DNA of 64,000 nt, from positions 1 to 64,000 of the forward strand of contig JAJTGQ010000042.1 of the NCBI GenBank assembly GCA_021299455.1. Direction: 5' to 3'. A program made the translations under genes and the position numbers. The notes under the pieces were generated by a model that was not told the origin of the DNA, ran no database searches, and worked only from the letters and a program-made list of their open reading frames with translations. Source of the stretch: Flammeovirgaceae bacterium. Lineage in GTDB: Bacteria > Bacteroidota > Bacteroidia > Cytophagales > Cyclobacteriaceae. This document shows positions 43,226-52,505 of this stretch, one piece after another (the stretch's first letter is position 1; the number at the start of each line of letters is the position of its first letter).

Positions 43226-44677
43226 TTAAATTCCACGAATCGATTTAACAATTTCCTCCACCACGCGCGCGGCTGAATTTAGTGCACCACTGACAGTGCC
43301 TGAATCACCGTCCACATCGGTGGCTTCACCCGCAAAATATAATTTATCAGCCAGGGGTAACGACAAGTCCTTTCGGTCTGCATTGGTGGTACCAACCAAC
43401 GGATATGAAAATCCACCTTTGATATATTCGTCTTTTGTCCAATCTTTTACTAAATATAATAAGTTGGTGCTATCATTTGGGTTATCCAGATCGCGCCTGA
43501 TAAATCGCGTTGCTTGACCCTGATAAACCGCATCTAACTCGGCCAGTATTGTCAACACTTTATTGTAATCAGATAAGGCCGACAGCTGCTCTGCCCTTTG
43601 TCCATAAATGGTGAGCGCCATTGAGCGAAAAAATTTGCTCCTGCCGACTCCCGAATTAAAATACTGTGGCACCGTTGAACCTCCCCAGATATAGCTGGAA
43701 TCTAAACCCCAAAAATTGGTCTTAAAATCCAATACAATCCGCATTGCGGCATCCATCTTGAATTTTGCCAGCGCACTGGTTTTCGTGGCATCCAAGCCCG
43801 GGGTAAAGGTAATGTCTCCGTTTTTTAAAATAGACAATGGAACTGTTACGATCACTTTTGTTGCGGTATATTCTTTTCCGTTGCTGTCTGTAATGGTGAT
43901 TAGTGTAGAGCTCCAATCAATTTTCTTCACTACCGTATTCAAAACTATACTTGGAATCACCTCACTGAAACGGGAAATAATAATATCCTGCCACGGATTC
44001 GCGCGCGTCATCAGTTGTTTAGTATCGCGCCTGGATAGCTTCAACGATTCAGCGAGACCACGCGCACCAATGCGGTCACTGTTCGTTCCGTAGTAATTGC
44101 CGGTTTGTGAATTGAGTAACGCCTGTGCCCGTGTGGATACAGCGGCAGCTGTTTGAACGGTGTTTCCACCTGTATAATTCGGCAACCCATTCACAAAATT
44201 CTGAACCGCATTCCAGTCGCTATCACTTTTCCAATCCGCACCCGTTTTTGCCTGATTATCTAAAATGTAACGAGGCGCGGTTGGGTCTACCTCCACGTTT
44301 GGCAAACTAAGATCACTAATGATCTTTCCCCACGATGAATTCGATCCATAAACAACTTCGCCCCCCAATTCTATTGGAAAATCTGCTTGAGACGCAGTAT
44401 TGAAAGATTGATACTGCACATCAGTTTGGTTGCGTAACGAACGTATCCTGCCCCCAGGCTGACTGGAAGCTTCCAAGATTGTCACCTTGATGCCCTTCAC
44501 ACGCAAAATGTCGGCAGCATACAATCCGGCCGCGCCTGCACCAATGACAATTACATTTCCGTCATAAGGGACTTCCGGTCCCGGATCATCCTTGGTACAG
44601 GACATGAGATACCTTGGCAATAAAATGCCTCCTGACAATCCCAGTCCTAACTGTTTAAGAGCTTTTCTTCGTTCCAC
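43226..44677 (-). CDS. Flavin-dependent amine oxidase family protein
   Basis: A 483-residue FAD enzyme of the monoamine oxidase superfamily. The N-terminus has the Tat-like RRKALKQLGLGLSGG and a lipobox-like YLMSC, so export as a lipoprotein through the Tat pathway is likely. The FAD-binding motif is VIVIGAGAAGLYAADILRVK and EASSQPGGRIRSL. The C-terminal FAD motif is KLYFAGEATDVDGDSGTVSGAL. The start is a GTG at 44677, and the signal peptide begins right after it. It converges on the TolC gene. The substrate, possibly a polyamine or carotenoid-like molecule, is unknown. Confidence 0.85.
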   Translation of the reverse strand: MERRKALKQLGLGLSGGILLPRYLMSCTKDDPGPEVPYDGNVIVIGAGAAGLYAADILRVKGIKVTILEASSQPGGRIRSLRNQTDVQYQSFNTASQADFPIELGGEVVYGSNSSWGKIISDLSLPNVEVDPTAPRYILDNQAKTGADWKSDSDWNAVQNFVNGLPNYTGGNTVQTAAAVSTRAQALLNSQTGNYYGTNSDRIGARGLAESLKLSRRDTKQLMTRANPWQDIIISRFSEVIPSIVLNTVVKKIDWSSTLITITDSNGKEYTATKVIVTVPLSILKNGDITFTPGLDATKTSALAKFKMDAAMRIVLDFKTNFWGLDSSYIWGGSTVPQYFNSGVGRSKFFRSMALTIYGQRAEQLSALSDYNKVLTILAELDAVYQGQATRFIRRDLDNPNDSTNLLYLVKDWTKDEYIKGGFSYPLVGTTNADRKDLSLPLADKLYFAGEATDVDGDSGTVSGALNSAARVVEEIVKSIRGI

Positions 44678-44726
44678 TAGAGGTTATTTCAACTCGAAAG
44701 ATAATTAAATTTTACTCTGTCACAGT

Positions 44727-44740
44727 AACCAAGCTTGGTT
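44727..44740. promoter_or_regulatory. 14-bp palindrome in the divergent spacer (candidate operator)
   Basis: AACCAAGCTTGGTT is a perfect palindrome between the divergently transcribed oxidase gene (start 44677) and kinase gene (start 44800). Its position allows control of both, but no regulator gene is next to it. Confidence 0.35.
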
Positions 44741-44799
44741 GCATTGTTGTATGACTCGCTGAATATCCGTTTTAATAGCTATTTTGGAAAAAAAAGAAT

Positions 44800-45345
44800 A
44801 TGTCGTTTTCCCAAACCACTGAGTCGACCATCAAAAAGGTATGTGTAATTGGCCCTGAATGCACAGGAAAAACGGATCTTTCAAAGTTTCTTGCCAATCA
44901 TTTTAAAACCACCTGCGTGGAAGAGTACGCAAGGGCATATTTAACCAAACTTGGAAAGCCCTACACTCAGCCCGATCTGATCAAAATTGCACACGGGCAA
45001 CTCCGCATGGAAGACGAATGGCTTAGGGAGTCAAACAAGATAATGATTTGCGACACCAATCTGATTGTTGTCAAAGTGTGGAGTGAACACAAATATGGAT
45101 CGTGCGACCAGGAGATATTGGATAAGATGGCCGGTCGAAAATATGATTTGTATTTGCTCACCAACATCGACCTCCCTTGGGAAGATGATCCGCAACGAGA
45201 ACACCCGGAGAAACGAGAACATTTTTGGAAAATCTATCAGGATGAAGTGGCAAAAACGAATGTGCCGTTTATAGAAATTTCTGGACAGGGTGATAGCCGC
45301 AGGAAAAAGGCGGTCGAGGCCATCAACGCGCAATTTTTTCAATGA
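44800..45345 (+). CDS. AAA/NadR-type ribosylnicotinamide kinase-like protein
   Basis: A 181-residue P-loop protein like the kinase domain of NadR. The Walker A is VCVIGPECTGKT (P-loop from residue 18). EEYARAYLTKLG follows, and ICDTNLIVVKVWSEHKYG and YDLYLLTNIDLPWEDDPQRE are family segments. The domain phosphorylates nicotinamide riboside in NadR, and stand-alone copies in Bacteroidota may do the same. The NMN adenylyltransferase part of NadR is absent, and no PnuC transporter is adjacent. It overlaps the MFS gene by 4 bp, so they are coupled. Confidence 0.8.
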   Translation: MSFSQTTESTIKKVCVIGPECTGKTDLSKFLANHFKTTCVEEYARAYLTKLGKPYTQPDLIKIAHGQLRMEDEWLRESNKIMICDTNLIVVKVWSEHKYGSCDQEILDKMAGRKYDLYLLTNIDLPWEDDPQREHPEKREHFWKIYQDEVAKTNVPFIEISGQGDSRRKKAVEAINAQFFQ

Positions 45346-46583
45346 GCCCGTCTTCTGAAAATCCCTATGCAGCATTACTGGTGCGCGACTTTCGTTTCTT
45401 TATCCTCGCCAGACTGTTTGTCACGTTGGCTATTATGGTACAAGCTGTTGTGGTCGGCTGGCAAGTGTATGAAATTACAAGAGATCCACTTTCACTAGGG
45501 CTCATCGGCTTAGCTGAAGCCATTCCAGCAATAACCGTCTCGCTTTATGCAGGTCATTTGGCGGATGTGGTGCAGCGCAAAAAAATAATTTTAGTGTGCG
45601 TGATAACTCTCATGTTGTGTTCGATGGCGCTCCTTTATTTTACGATGGATCTGGGCGCATTTATCTTAGCCCGAGGCGCACTTCCAATCTACACAGTCAT
45701 TTTCTTGAGTGGCATTGCACGCGGGTTCTTGTCACCTGCTAATTTCTCATTCATGCCACAATTGGTTGATCGTTCGCTCTATCAGAACGCGATTGTTTGG
45801 AACAGCACCCTATGGGAAGGTGCAGCAGTAGGTGGCCCCATTGTAGGTGGACTTGTTTTTGGTTTCTATGGAATCACTGCCGCATATACAGTAGACGTAG
45901 CATTGGTCTTGGCAGGATTGCTTTGTTATCTAGCCATCCCCAGTCGGGCGTTACCGCCAGTAAGTGAAGAGCAAGGTATCTTTGACAAGATCAAAGCTGG
46001 CATCCAATTCGTATTCAAAAATCAAATTGTACTCAGTGCTATTTCACTTGATCTCTTCGCGGTTTTGTTTGGTGGAGCGGTTGCACTACTACCCATTTTT
46101 GCAGATGAAATTTTGCATGTAGGCAAAGAAGGGTTAGGGTTTTTACGCTCCGCCCAAGGCATCGGTGCCGTTGTTATGGCAGTCTATCTCACCCGAAATC
46201 CCATTAAAAAAAATATTGGAAAAATTCTGCTGTGGTGTGTAGCTGGTTTTGGATTGTGCATGATTGGGTTTGGTCTTTCTAAGCTCTTCTGGTTGTCAAT
46301 GGCATTGCTGATTTTAAGTGGTATGTTTGACTGTGTGAGCGTAATCGTTCGCAGCACGCTCATTCACACACTCACTCCCGAAAATATGAAAGGTAGGGTC
46401 TCTGCCGTTAACAGTATATTTATTGGCTCTTCCAATGAAATTGGCTCATTTGAGTCGGGGGTCGCAGCTAAGCTCCTGGGGGTGGTTCCCTCGGTCATCT
46501 TTGGGGGCTTGATGACACTTGGTGTGGTTGGTGTTACCTCATGGAAAGCAGACAAACTCAGGTCTTTGCATAATGTTCAATAG
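45342..46583 (+). CDS. Major facilitator superfamily transporter
   Basis: A 413-residue protein with about twelve helices, of the EntS-like MFS_3 group. The N-terminal region ARLFVTLAIMVQAVVVGWQV and the loop SLYAGHLADVVQRKK (the MFS GxLaDrxGrkk motif region) are typical. The second half begins near 215. It starts inside the kinase gene stop (ATGA). The coupling suggests export or import of a related small molecule, but the substrate is unknown. Confidence 0.88.
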   Translation: MSPSSENPYAALLVRDFRFFILARLFVTLAIMVQAVVVGWQVYEITRDPLSLGLIGLAEAIPAITVSLYAGHLADVVQRKKIILVCVITLMLCSMALLYFTMDLGAFILARGALPIYTVIFLSGIARGFLSPANFSFMPQLVDRSLYQNAIVWNSTLWEGAAVGGPIVGGLVFGFYGITAAYTVDVALVLAGLLCYLAIPSRALPPVSEEQGIFDKIKAGIQFVFKNQIVLSAISLDLFAVLFGGAVALLPIFADEILHVGKEGLGFLRSAQGIGAVVMAVYLTRNPIKKNIGKILLWCVAGFGLCMIGFGLSKLFWLSMALLILSGMFDCVSVIVRSTLIHTLTPENMKGRVSAVNSIFIGSSNEIGSFESGVAAKLLGVVPSVIFGGLMTLGVVGVTSWKADKLRSLHNVQ

Positions 46584-46624
46584 ACCGATTTAGGTTCGAT
46601 TCTGTTCATTTTTTCCTGAAAGGT

Positions 46625-46655
46625 TTTTTTTCAGAAGGTATAATTGATAGTTTTG
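46625..46655 (+). promoter_or_regulatory. Promoter of the ATP synthase operon
   Basis: TAGTTTTG (46648-46655) matches the -7 consensus TAnnTTTG, and TTTT at 46625-46628, 19 bp upstream, is a one-mismatch -33 box. The atpB ATG follows 32 bp after the -7 box. A weak hairpin CCTGAA/TTCAG(A)AGG overlaps the -33 box. Confidence 0.55.
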
Positions 46656-46687
46656 CAGTCCAATTAAAAGCCTCTGTTCTACCGACA

Positions 46688-47707
46688 ATGAAAAAGCCTT
46701 TTTTAATACCAAAAGCCGCCTTTTTAGTGCTCTTTTTTGTTGTGATTTCAGGGCGTCTGTTGTTGGCATCGGGCAATGAGCCTAGTGAAGAACCTAAGAA
46801 ATTTGACGCCAATGAGGTGATTCTTCACCACGTAGTCGATGACCACCAATGGCATTTCACTGACCATGTTGTTTTACCTCTTCCAATCATTGTTTATTCC
46901 TCCGAAAAAGGGTTGGATGCTTTTTCATCTTCACGCTTTTTTGACGAACATCATAATCCGGTAGACTACAATGGTTATAAATTAGACCACAACCATATTC
47001 TTTTGGCAGATTCGGGTAAGGCCGTCTTTGATTTATCCATTACAAAGAATGTGGCTATGCTGTTGATTAATGCTACCCTATTATTTTTGATTCTCACGGC
47101 AGTCGCCAAATCGGCAAAAAACAGAACAGGCAAGGCACCTAAAGGCCTTCAGTCTTTTATTGAGCCCATCATCGTTTTCGTGCGCGATGAAATTGTGAAG
47201 CCGAACATCGGACACCACTACGAAAAGTTTTTGCCATATCTGCTAACACTATTTTTCTTTATCCTTTTCGGGAATTTATTGGGTCTTCTCCCCGGATCAG
47301 GTAACCTGACCGGAAATATTGCCGTAACACTGGTGTTGGCCGTGCTTACCTTCATCATTACTAACTTTAGCGGCAACAAAAATTATTGGTCGCATATTTT
47401 CTGGACACCTGGAGTTCCTCTTGTGCTTCGCCCTATCATTTTACCCGTGGAGATCATCGGCATTTTCACCAAGCCGTTTTCATTGACCATTCGGTTGTTT
47501 GTTGCCATCACCGCTGGCCACATTGTGTTGCTGAGTTTGATTTGCCTAACGTTTATTTTTCAAAGCTACGTAGTGGGCGTGGGTGTATCTATCGCGGTAA
47601 TGTTTATCAACTTAATTGAATTGTTAGTGGCAGGTATTCAGGCGTATGTATTTACCTTGTTTACCGCATTGTATATTGGCATGGCCACAGCCGATGACCA
47701 TCATTGA
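46688..47707 (+). CDS. atpB: F0F1 ATP synthase subunit a
   Basis: Membrane stator channel subunit that carries protons past the c-ring. The 339 residues are longer than E. coli AtpB (271) because of an N-terminal signal-like helix and a periplasmic stretch (about 25-130, with HHVVDDHQWHFTDHV and several His and Asp). This extension is common in Bacteroidota. The functional core has FGNLLGLLPGSGNLTGN and the essential arginine region FSLTIRLFVAITAGHI, then LIELLVAGIQAYVFTLFTAL. It is the first gene of the operon. Confidence 0.95.
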   Translation: MKKPFLIPKAAFLVLFFVVISGRLLLASGNEPSEEPKKFDANEVILHHVVDDHQWHFTDHVVLPLPIIVYSSEKGLDAFSSSRFFDEHHNPVDYNGYKLDHNHILLADSGKAVFDLSITKNVAMLLINATLLFLILTAVAKSAKNRTGKAPKGLQSFIEPIIVFVRDEIVKPNIGHHYEKFLPYLLTLFFFILFGNLLGLLPGSGNLTGNIAVTLVLAVLTFIITNFSGNKNYWSHIFWTPGVPLVLRPIILPVEIIGIFTKPFSLTIRLFVAITAGHIVLLSLICLTFIFQSYVVGVGVSIAVMFINLIELLVAGIQAYVFTLFTALYIGMATADDHH

Positions 47708-47748
47708 GATGGAATGATTTGAATTTTTTGTTTCACTTAAATCTATAA

Positions 47749-48000
<252 letters not shown>

Positions 48001-48008
48001 GAAAAACC

Positions 48009-48054
48009 AGAAGAACTTGCTTTGGCAATGGGCCTGGCAAGTTCTTCTATTTTT
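48009..48054 (+). terminator. Intra-operon hairpin and T-run between atpE and atpF
   Basis: AGAAGAACTTGC (48009-48020) and GCAAGTTCTTCT (48037-48048) form a perfect 12-bp stem with a 16-nt loop, followed by ATTTTT. This is the form of a rho-independent terminator, yet atpF starts 48 bp later on the same strand. Partial termination, or protection of the atpB-atpE message, would help supply the many c subunits needed per complex. Which it does cannot be read from sequence. Confidence 0.65.
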
Positions 48055-48101
48055 ACAGAATAGAAACAAAAAACCAGATCAGAACATTAAACACTTAGTA
48101 C

Positions 48102-48596
48102 ATGGATTTATTATCTCCCGGAACAGGCCTAATTGTTTGGCAATTCATCATTTTCGTAGGCTTATTCTTTTTATTGAAAGCATTTGCCTGGAAGCCTATT
48201 TTGGCATCGCTTAAAGAACGCGAAGAATCCATTCAAAATGCGTTGGATTCTGCAGAAAAGGCGAAAATAGAAATGGCTTCTCTCAAGTCAGACAATGAAA
48301 AATTGTTGAAAGAAGCGCGGGAAGAAAGAGATCGCATGCTAAAGGATGCAAAAGATGCGGCCAATCGCCTGCATGATGAGGCGCAGGTTGCCGCAAGGAA
48401 AAACGCAGATCGTATTATTGAGGACGCGAAAGCCGTTATTCATACCGAAAAGCAAGCAGCCTTGCGAGATGTAAAAGCACAAGTGGCCATGTTCTCCCTT
48501 GCCATCTCTGAGAAATTGATCAAGAAGAACCTGTCAGAAGATAAGCAACAGAAAGAATTGGTCGACACATTTATCAAAGATCTAAAGTTAAATTAA
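48102..48596 (+). CDS. atpF: F0F1 ATP synthase subunit b
   Basis: Peripheral stalk subunit. The 164 residues have one N-terminal membrane helix (about 8-28, LIVWQFIIFVGLFFLLKAFA) and then a long charged helix (30-160) that forms the stalk. The segment WKPILASLKEREESIQNALD is typical for b subunits. It begins 101 bp after atpE and is followed by atpH 3 bp later. Confidence 0.95.
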   Translation: MDLLSPGTGLIVWQFIIFVGLFFLLKAFAWKPILASLKEREESIQNALDSAEKAKIEMASLKSDNEKLLKEAREERDRMLKDAKDAANRLHDEAQVAARKNADRIIEDAKAVIHTEKQAALRDVKAQVAMFSLAISEKLIKKNLSEDKQQKELVDTFIKDLKLN

Positions 48597-48599
48597 ATC

Positions 48600-49160
48600 A
48601 TGGCCGATTCGAGGGTTGCATCGCGGTATGTTAAGTCATTGCTAGGATTAGCAGAAGAACAAAATGCATTGGAGCAAGTAAAGGCAGACATGGAATTGTT
48701 CGCCAGTGCATGTGCTTCCAACCGCGACTTAACCAACATGTTGAAAAGTCCGATCATTAAGCACGATAAGAAACTTGCGATCCTTGAAGCCATATTCGAA
48801 GGCAAAGTAAACCCGCTTACACTTGCCATTATTAAAATGCTGACACTGAAAAATCGCGAGCCGCTTTTGCCCGCTATTGCAGCTGAATTCCATAATGCTT
48901 ACAACGTTCACAAAGGAATCCAAAAGGCAACCGTTGCAACCACTTTCACCATGGACGAGAAGATGAAGCTGGAGATGGAGAATTTGGTGAAGAAAATTAG
49001 TGGCAAAAATCAGATTGACCTGGTTCAAAAAGTGGATGCGGATCTTATTGGGGGGTTTGTACTCAATGTGGGCGACAAACAAATTGACGCATCGATTAAA
49101 AGTAAATTAAAAACCCTGAAGACTAAGTTTAGCGAAAACCCTTATATCAAAGAATTTTAA
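48600..49160 (+). CDS. atpH: F0F1 ATP synthase subunit delta
   Basis: Peripheral stalk subunit that links b to the alpha3beta3 head. The 186 residues have the typical N-terminal helical domain (ASRYVKSLLGLAEEQNALEQ). The C-terminal part has the delta/OSCP signature in DLIGGFVLNVGDKQIDASIK. It lies 3 bp after atpF and 30 bp before atpA. Confidence 0.95.
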   Translation: MADSRVASRYVKSLLGLAEEQNALEQVKADMELFASACASNRDLTNMLKSPIIKHDKKLAILEAIFEGKVNPLTLAIIKMLTLKNREPLLPAIAAEFHNAYNVHKGIQKATVATTFTMDEKMKLEMENLVKKISGKNQIDLVQKVDADLIGGFVLNVGDKQIDASIKSKLKTLKTKFSENPYIKEF

Positions 49161-49190
49161 CATCGAATTTTAAATTTTGAATTATACGTT

Positions 49191-50765
49191 ATGGCAGAGA
49201 TCAGACCAGAAGAAATTTCATCCATACTTCGCGAACAACTTTCGCAGTCACGCACGGATGCTGAATTAGAAGAAGTTGGCACTGTACTAACCGTGGGCGA
49301 TGGAGTAGCTCGCATCTATGGATTAACGAAAGCACAAGCCGGTGAATTGATTCAATTCGAAAACGGGTTGAATGCATTGGTGTTAAATCTAGAAGAAGAC
49401 AATGTCGGTGCGGTGCTTTTAGGTGAATCTAAAGGAATCAAAGAAGGTGATACTGTAAAACGTACAGGTCAAATTGCTTCCGTTAAAGTAGGAGATGGCT
49501 TATTAGGCAGAGTAGTAGATACGTTGGCAGCACCTATTGACGGCAAAGGGCCCATTAAAGGAGACTTATACGAAATGCCTTTGGAGCGTAAAGCACCGGG
49601 TGTAATCTTTCGCCAACCAGTGAATGAGCCTTTGCAAACTGGTATAAAGGCAATTGACGCAATGATCCCGATAGGACGCGGGCAACGTGAGTTAATTATT
49701 GGCGACCGTCAGACAGGAAAAACAGCGGTTGCAATTGATACCATCATCAATCAAAAAGAGTTTTATGAAGCTGGAAAGCCAGTGTATTGTATCTATGTAG
49801 CCATTGGACAAAAGGCTTCTACGGTGGCAGGTGTTGTTTCAACACTTGAAAAGGCAGGAGCAATGGCTTATACCGTGATCGTATTAGCTTCTGCTTCCGA
49901 TCCCGCTCCTATGCAATTCTTCGCTCCTTTCACGGGTGCATCCATTGGTGAGTTCTTCCGCGATACAGGTCGCCCTGCTTTGGTTATCTATGACGATTTG
50001 TCTAAACAAGCAGTAGCCTATCGCGAAGTTTCGTTGTTGTTAAGAAGACCTCCGGGTCGCGAGGCTTATCCTGGAGATGTGTTCTATCTTCACTCTCGCT
50101 TGCTAGAAAGAGCAGCCAAGGTTATCAATAATGATGAGATTGCCGGTAAGATGAATGACCTTCCGGCATCAATAAAGCACTTGGTAAAAGGGGGTGGTTC
50201 ACTCACTGCATTGCCGATCATCGAAACACAGGCGAATGACGTTTCTGCGTATATCCCAACCAACGTAATCTCAATTACAGACGGTCAGATTTTTTTGGAG
50301 ACCAATTTATTTAACTCGGGTATTCGGCCAGCTATCAACGTAGGTATTTCGGTATCTCGTGTGGGTGGAAGCGCTCAAATTAAGTCAATGAAGAAGGTAG
50401 CCGGAACATTAAAACTAGATCAGGCTCAGTTCCGCGAGTTGGAAGCCTTTGCAAAGTTTGGTTCTGATCTGGATGCAGCGACAAAATTAACCATTGAGCG
50501 AGGACGTAGGAACGTGGAAGTATTGAAGCAACCACAATATCAGCCTGTACCTGTAGAGGAGCAGGTTGCGATGATTCTTACATCCACCAAAGGTTATATC
50601 GACAAGGTGCCTGTAAACAAAGTAAAAGCATTTGAAGCAGAGTTTATTCTGATCTTGAAAGCCCAGTATAGAAGCGTCTTGGACAATTTCCGTGCTGGAA
50701 AATTTGAAGATGCGGATGCAGAGACGGTGAAGAAAGTAGCTTTAGAGCTAGCGTCTAAATACTAA
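49191..50765 (+). CDS. atpA: F0F1 ATP synthase subunit alpha
   Basis: Non-catalytic nucleotide-binding head subunit. The 524 residues are full length. The P-loop is GDRQTGKT (residues 171-178), with the family motifs [20 protein letters not shown] and the C-terminal [17 protein letters not shown]. The beta subunit is not encoded nearby. It is separated from atpG by a repeat-rich spacer. Confidence 0.98.
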   Translation: MAEIRPEEISSILREQLSQSRTDAELEEVGTVLTVGDGVARIYGLTKAQAGELIQFENGLNALVLNLEEDNVGAVLLGESKGIKEGDTVKRTGQIASVKVGDGLLGRVVDTLAAPIDGKGPIKGDLYEMPLERKAPGVIFRQPVNEPLQTGIKAIDAMIPIGRGQRELIIGDRQTGKTAVAIDTIINQKEFYEAGKPVYCIYVAIGQKASTVAGVVSTLEKAGAMAYTVIVLASASDPAPMQFFAPFTGASIGEFFRDTGRPALVIYDDLSKQAVAYREVSLLLRRPPGREAYPGDVFYLHSRLLERAAKVINNDEIAGKMNDLPASIKHLVKGGGSLTALPIIETQANDVSAYIPTNVISITDGQIFLETNLFNSGIRPAINVGISVSRVGGSAQIKSMKKVAGTLKLDQAQFRELEAFAKFGSDLDAATKLTIERGRRNVEVLKQPQYQPVPVEEQVAMILTSTKGYIDKVPVNKVKAFEAEFILILKAQYRSVLDNFRAGKFEDADAETVKKVALELASKY

Positions 50766-50780
50766 TTTGTTGATGACCCA

Positions 50781-50829
50781 ATTCGTTGATTCGGTAATGA
50801 GTCAACGAATCAACGAATCAACGAATCAA
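50781..50829. repeat. Inverted and tandem 8-bp repeats between atpA and atpG
   Basis: CGAATCAA occurs three times in tandem (50806-50829). ATTCGTTGATTCG (50781-50793) is the exact reverse complement of CGAATCAACGAAT (50806-50818), so the spacer can fold into a 13-bp hairpin with a 12-nt loop. The same 8-mer occurs at 5367-5382. Confidence 0.8.
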
Positions 50830-50843
50830 TAAATTTATTGTGT

Positions 50844-51725
50844 ATGGCAAGTTTAAAAGAAGTTAAGAGCAGAATATCTTCGGTGATTTCTACCCAGCAA
50901 ATCACCAAAGCCATGAAAATGGTGGCAGCGGCCAAATTGCGCAAATCACAGGACAAGATTTCGCAAATGCGTCCATTTGCAAAGAAGATGAATGTGCTTT
51001 TACAAAACTTGTCAGCTGCTGGCACCGATGACCAGGCTTGGTACAATCAGGTAAGAGAAGAGAAGAAAATACTCATTGTTGCTATTAGTTCTGACCGTGG
51101 GTTATGCGGTTCTTTTAACAGTACCATTTTTAAAGCTGTCACGCGATTAGTTGAAGAAAAATACGCTGCCCAAGCAAAGAAGGGTCATGTGTCCTATTTG
51201 CCCATTGGCAAAAAGTCTTTTGAGTTTTTTGAAAAAAGAAACGCGCCCAGAATCAGTGATTATGCACTGCTTTTCCACGACTTAACCTTTGATAATGTAT
51301 CTAGGGTTGGCGAGCATTTGATAGCCGTTTTCAAATCCGGGGAGTTCGATAAGATTGAAATCGTTTATAATGAGTTCAAGAACGTTGCTACCCAAATACT
51401 ACGCATTGAGCAATTTCTGCCTATTCTACCTGTTGCAGATGGTCTAAAGAACTCAACCACTACTGACTATATCTACCAACCTAATCAGATCGAAATTCTT
51501 ACAGGCCTTATTCCTAAGTCTTTGAAAGTGCAGCTTTATAAAGCATTGTTAGATTCAAATGCTGCGGAAAATGGCGCTCGAATGACTGCTATGGATAAAG
51601 CCACCGACAATGCAGGTGAATTGCTAAAAGAATTGAAATTAACATATAACCGGACTCGCCAAGCTGCTATCACCAAAGAGATCCTCGAGATTGTAGCTGG
51701 AGCAGAAGCCTTGAAATCTGCCTAG
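50844..51725 (+). CDS. atpG: F0F1 ATP synthase subunit gamma
   Basis: Central rotor shaft. The 293 residues begin MASLKEVKSRISSVISTQQI, the universal gamma N-terminus, and end with the matching C-terminal helix TYNRTRQAAITKEILEIVAG. The ATG at 50844 is chosen over a TTG 6 bp upstream. It is the last gene of atpBEFHAG. atpD and atpC, which often form a separate operon in Bacteroidota, are not in the window. Confidence 0.96.
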   Translation: MASLKEVKSRISSVISTQQITKAMKMVAAAKLRKSQDKISQMRPFAKKMNVLLQNLSAAGTDDQAWYNQVREEKKILIVAISSDRGLCGSFNSTIFKAVTRLVEEKYAAQAKKGHVSYLPIGKKSFEFFEKRNAPRISDYALLFHDLTFDNVSRVGEHLIAVFKSGEFDKIEIVYNEFKNVATQILRIEQFLPILPVADGLKNSTTTDYIYQPNQIEILTGLIPKSLKVQLYKALLDSNAAENGARMTAMDKATDNAGELLKELKLTYNRTRQAAITKEILEIVAGAEALKSA

Positions 51726-51758
51726 GCGCTGAAAGGAATTCAACGCCATAGGCATTTT
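51720..51758 (+). terminator. Terminator of the ATP synthase operon
   Basis: GCCTA (51720-51724) pairs with TAGGC (51749-51753), and inside it GGCG-TGAA pairs with TTCA-CGCC, making a long hairpin that includes the atpG stop codon. It is followed by ATTTTAC. A second hairpin TGGTTT/AAACCA lies at 51819-51835 between this operon and the convergent frr gene. Confidence 0.6.
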
Positions 51759-51871
51759 ACTGAAAAATAGTTGGTGTTCAAACCCTCTCCGGAATTTTCA
51801 AATTCAGCTAGTTACAAGTGGTTTGGGTTAAACCAAGACTATGCGTTAGGAGTAAAATTTTGACTTCTAGA

Positions 51872-52426
51872 TTAAACCGTCATAATTTCCGCTTCCTTTT
51901 TTCGTAGGAAGGCATCAATCTTCAGCATGAAGTCATCGGTTAGTTTCTGAACCGTCTCTTCTGCATTCTTTACATCGTCTTCCGAAACGCCCTTTATCTT
52001 TTTTAAACTTTCGTTGGTCTCTTTGCGAATGCTTCGAATGCTAACTTTGCCCTGCTCACATTCGTGGCTAACCTGTTTTACCAATTGCTTGCGTCTCTCC
52101 TCCGTAAGCATGGGTATGTTGATAATTACTTGTTGCCCGTCATTTTGGGGGGTTAGGCCCAAATTTGCATTGATAATTGCTTTTTCAATCTCTTGAATCA
52201 ATCCCTTTTCCCACGGCCGTATGAATAGGGTTCGGGCGTCAGGAGTGGTGATAGATGAAACCTGGCTAAGTGGGCTCATCGCACCGTAGTAGGATACCAG
52301 TAAGCCGTCAAGCATTGACGGATTTGCTTTACCCGCTCTGATCTTGCTAAGTTCGAGCGACAGGTGATTGAGGGCCTTGTTCATTTGATCTTTGGCCTCG
52401 TCCAAATATAATTCGATTTCTTCCAT
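51872..52426 (-). CDS. frr: Ribosome recycling factor
   Basis: Splits post-termination ribosomes together with EF-G. The 184 residues give a three-helix bundle plus a beta domain. Signatures are LSKIRAGKANPSMLDGLLVS and YYGAMSPLSQVSSITTPDAR, and the C-terminal helix VQKLTDDFMLKIDAFLRKKE. It lies 79 bp after pyrH in the conserved pyrH-frr order. Confidence 0.97.
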   Translation of the reverse strand: MEEIELYLDEAKDQMNKALNHLSLELSKIRAGKANPSMLDGLLVSYYGAMSPLSQVSSITTPDARTLFIRPWEKGLIQEIEKAIINANLGLTPQNDGQQVIINIPMLTEERRKQLVKQVSHECEQGKVSIRSIRKETNESLKKIKGVSEDDVKNAEETVQKLTDDFMLKIDAFLRKKEAEIMTV

Positions 52427-52505
52427 ACTGCATTTTTGATTTAAGAACTACGATCTCAGATTTTGTGGGGTCATCTTATCATTTTCAAATCAATGAATTT
52501 TCAAA

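Noticed and set aside
50781-50829. Possible CRISPR-like array
   Set aside because: Units are 8 bp, directly adjacent and without spacers, and no cas gene is near.
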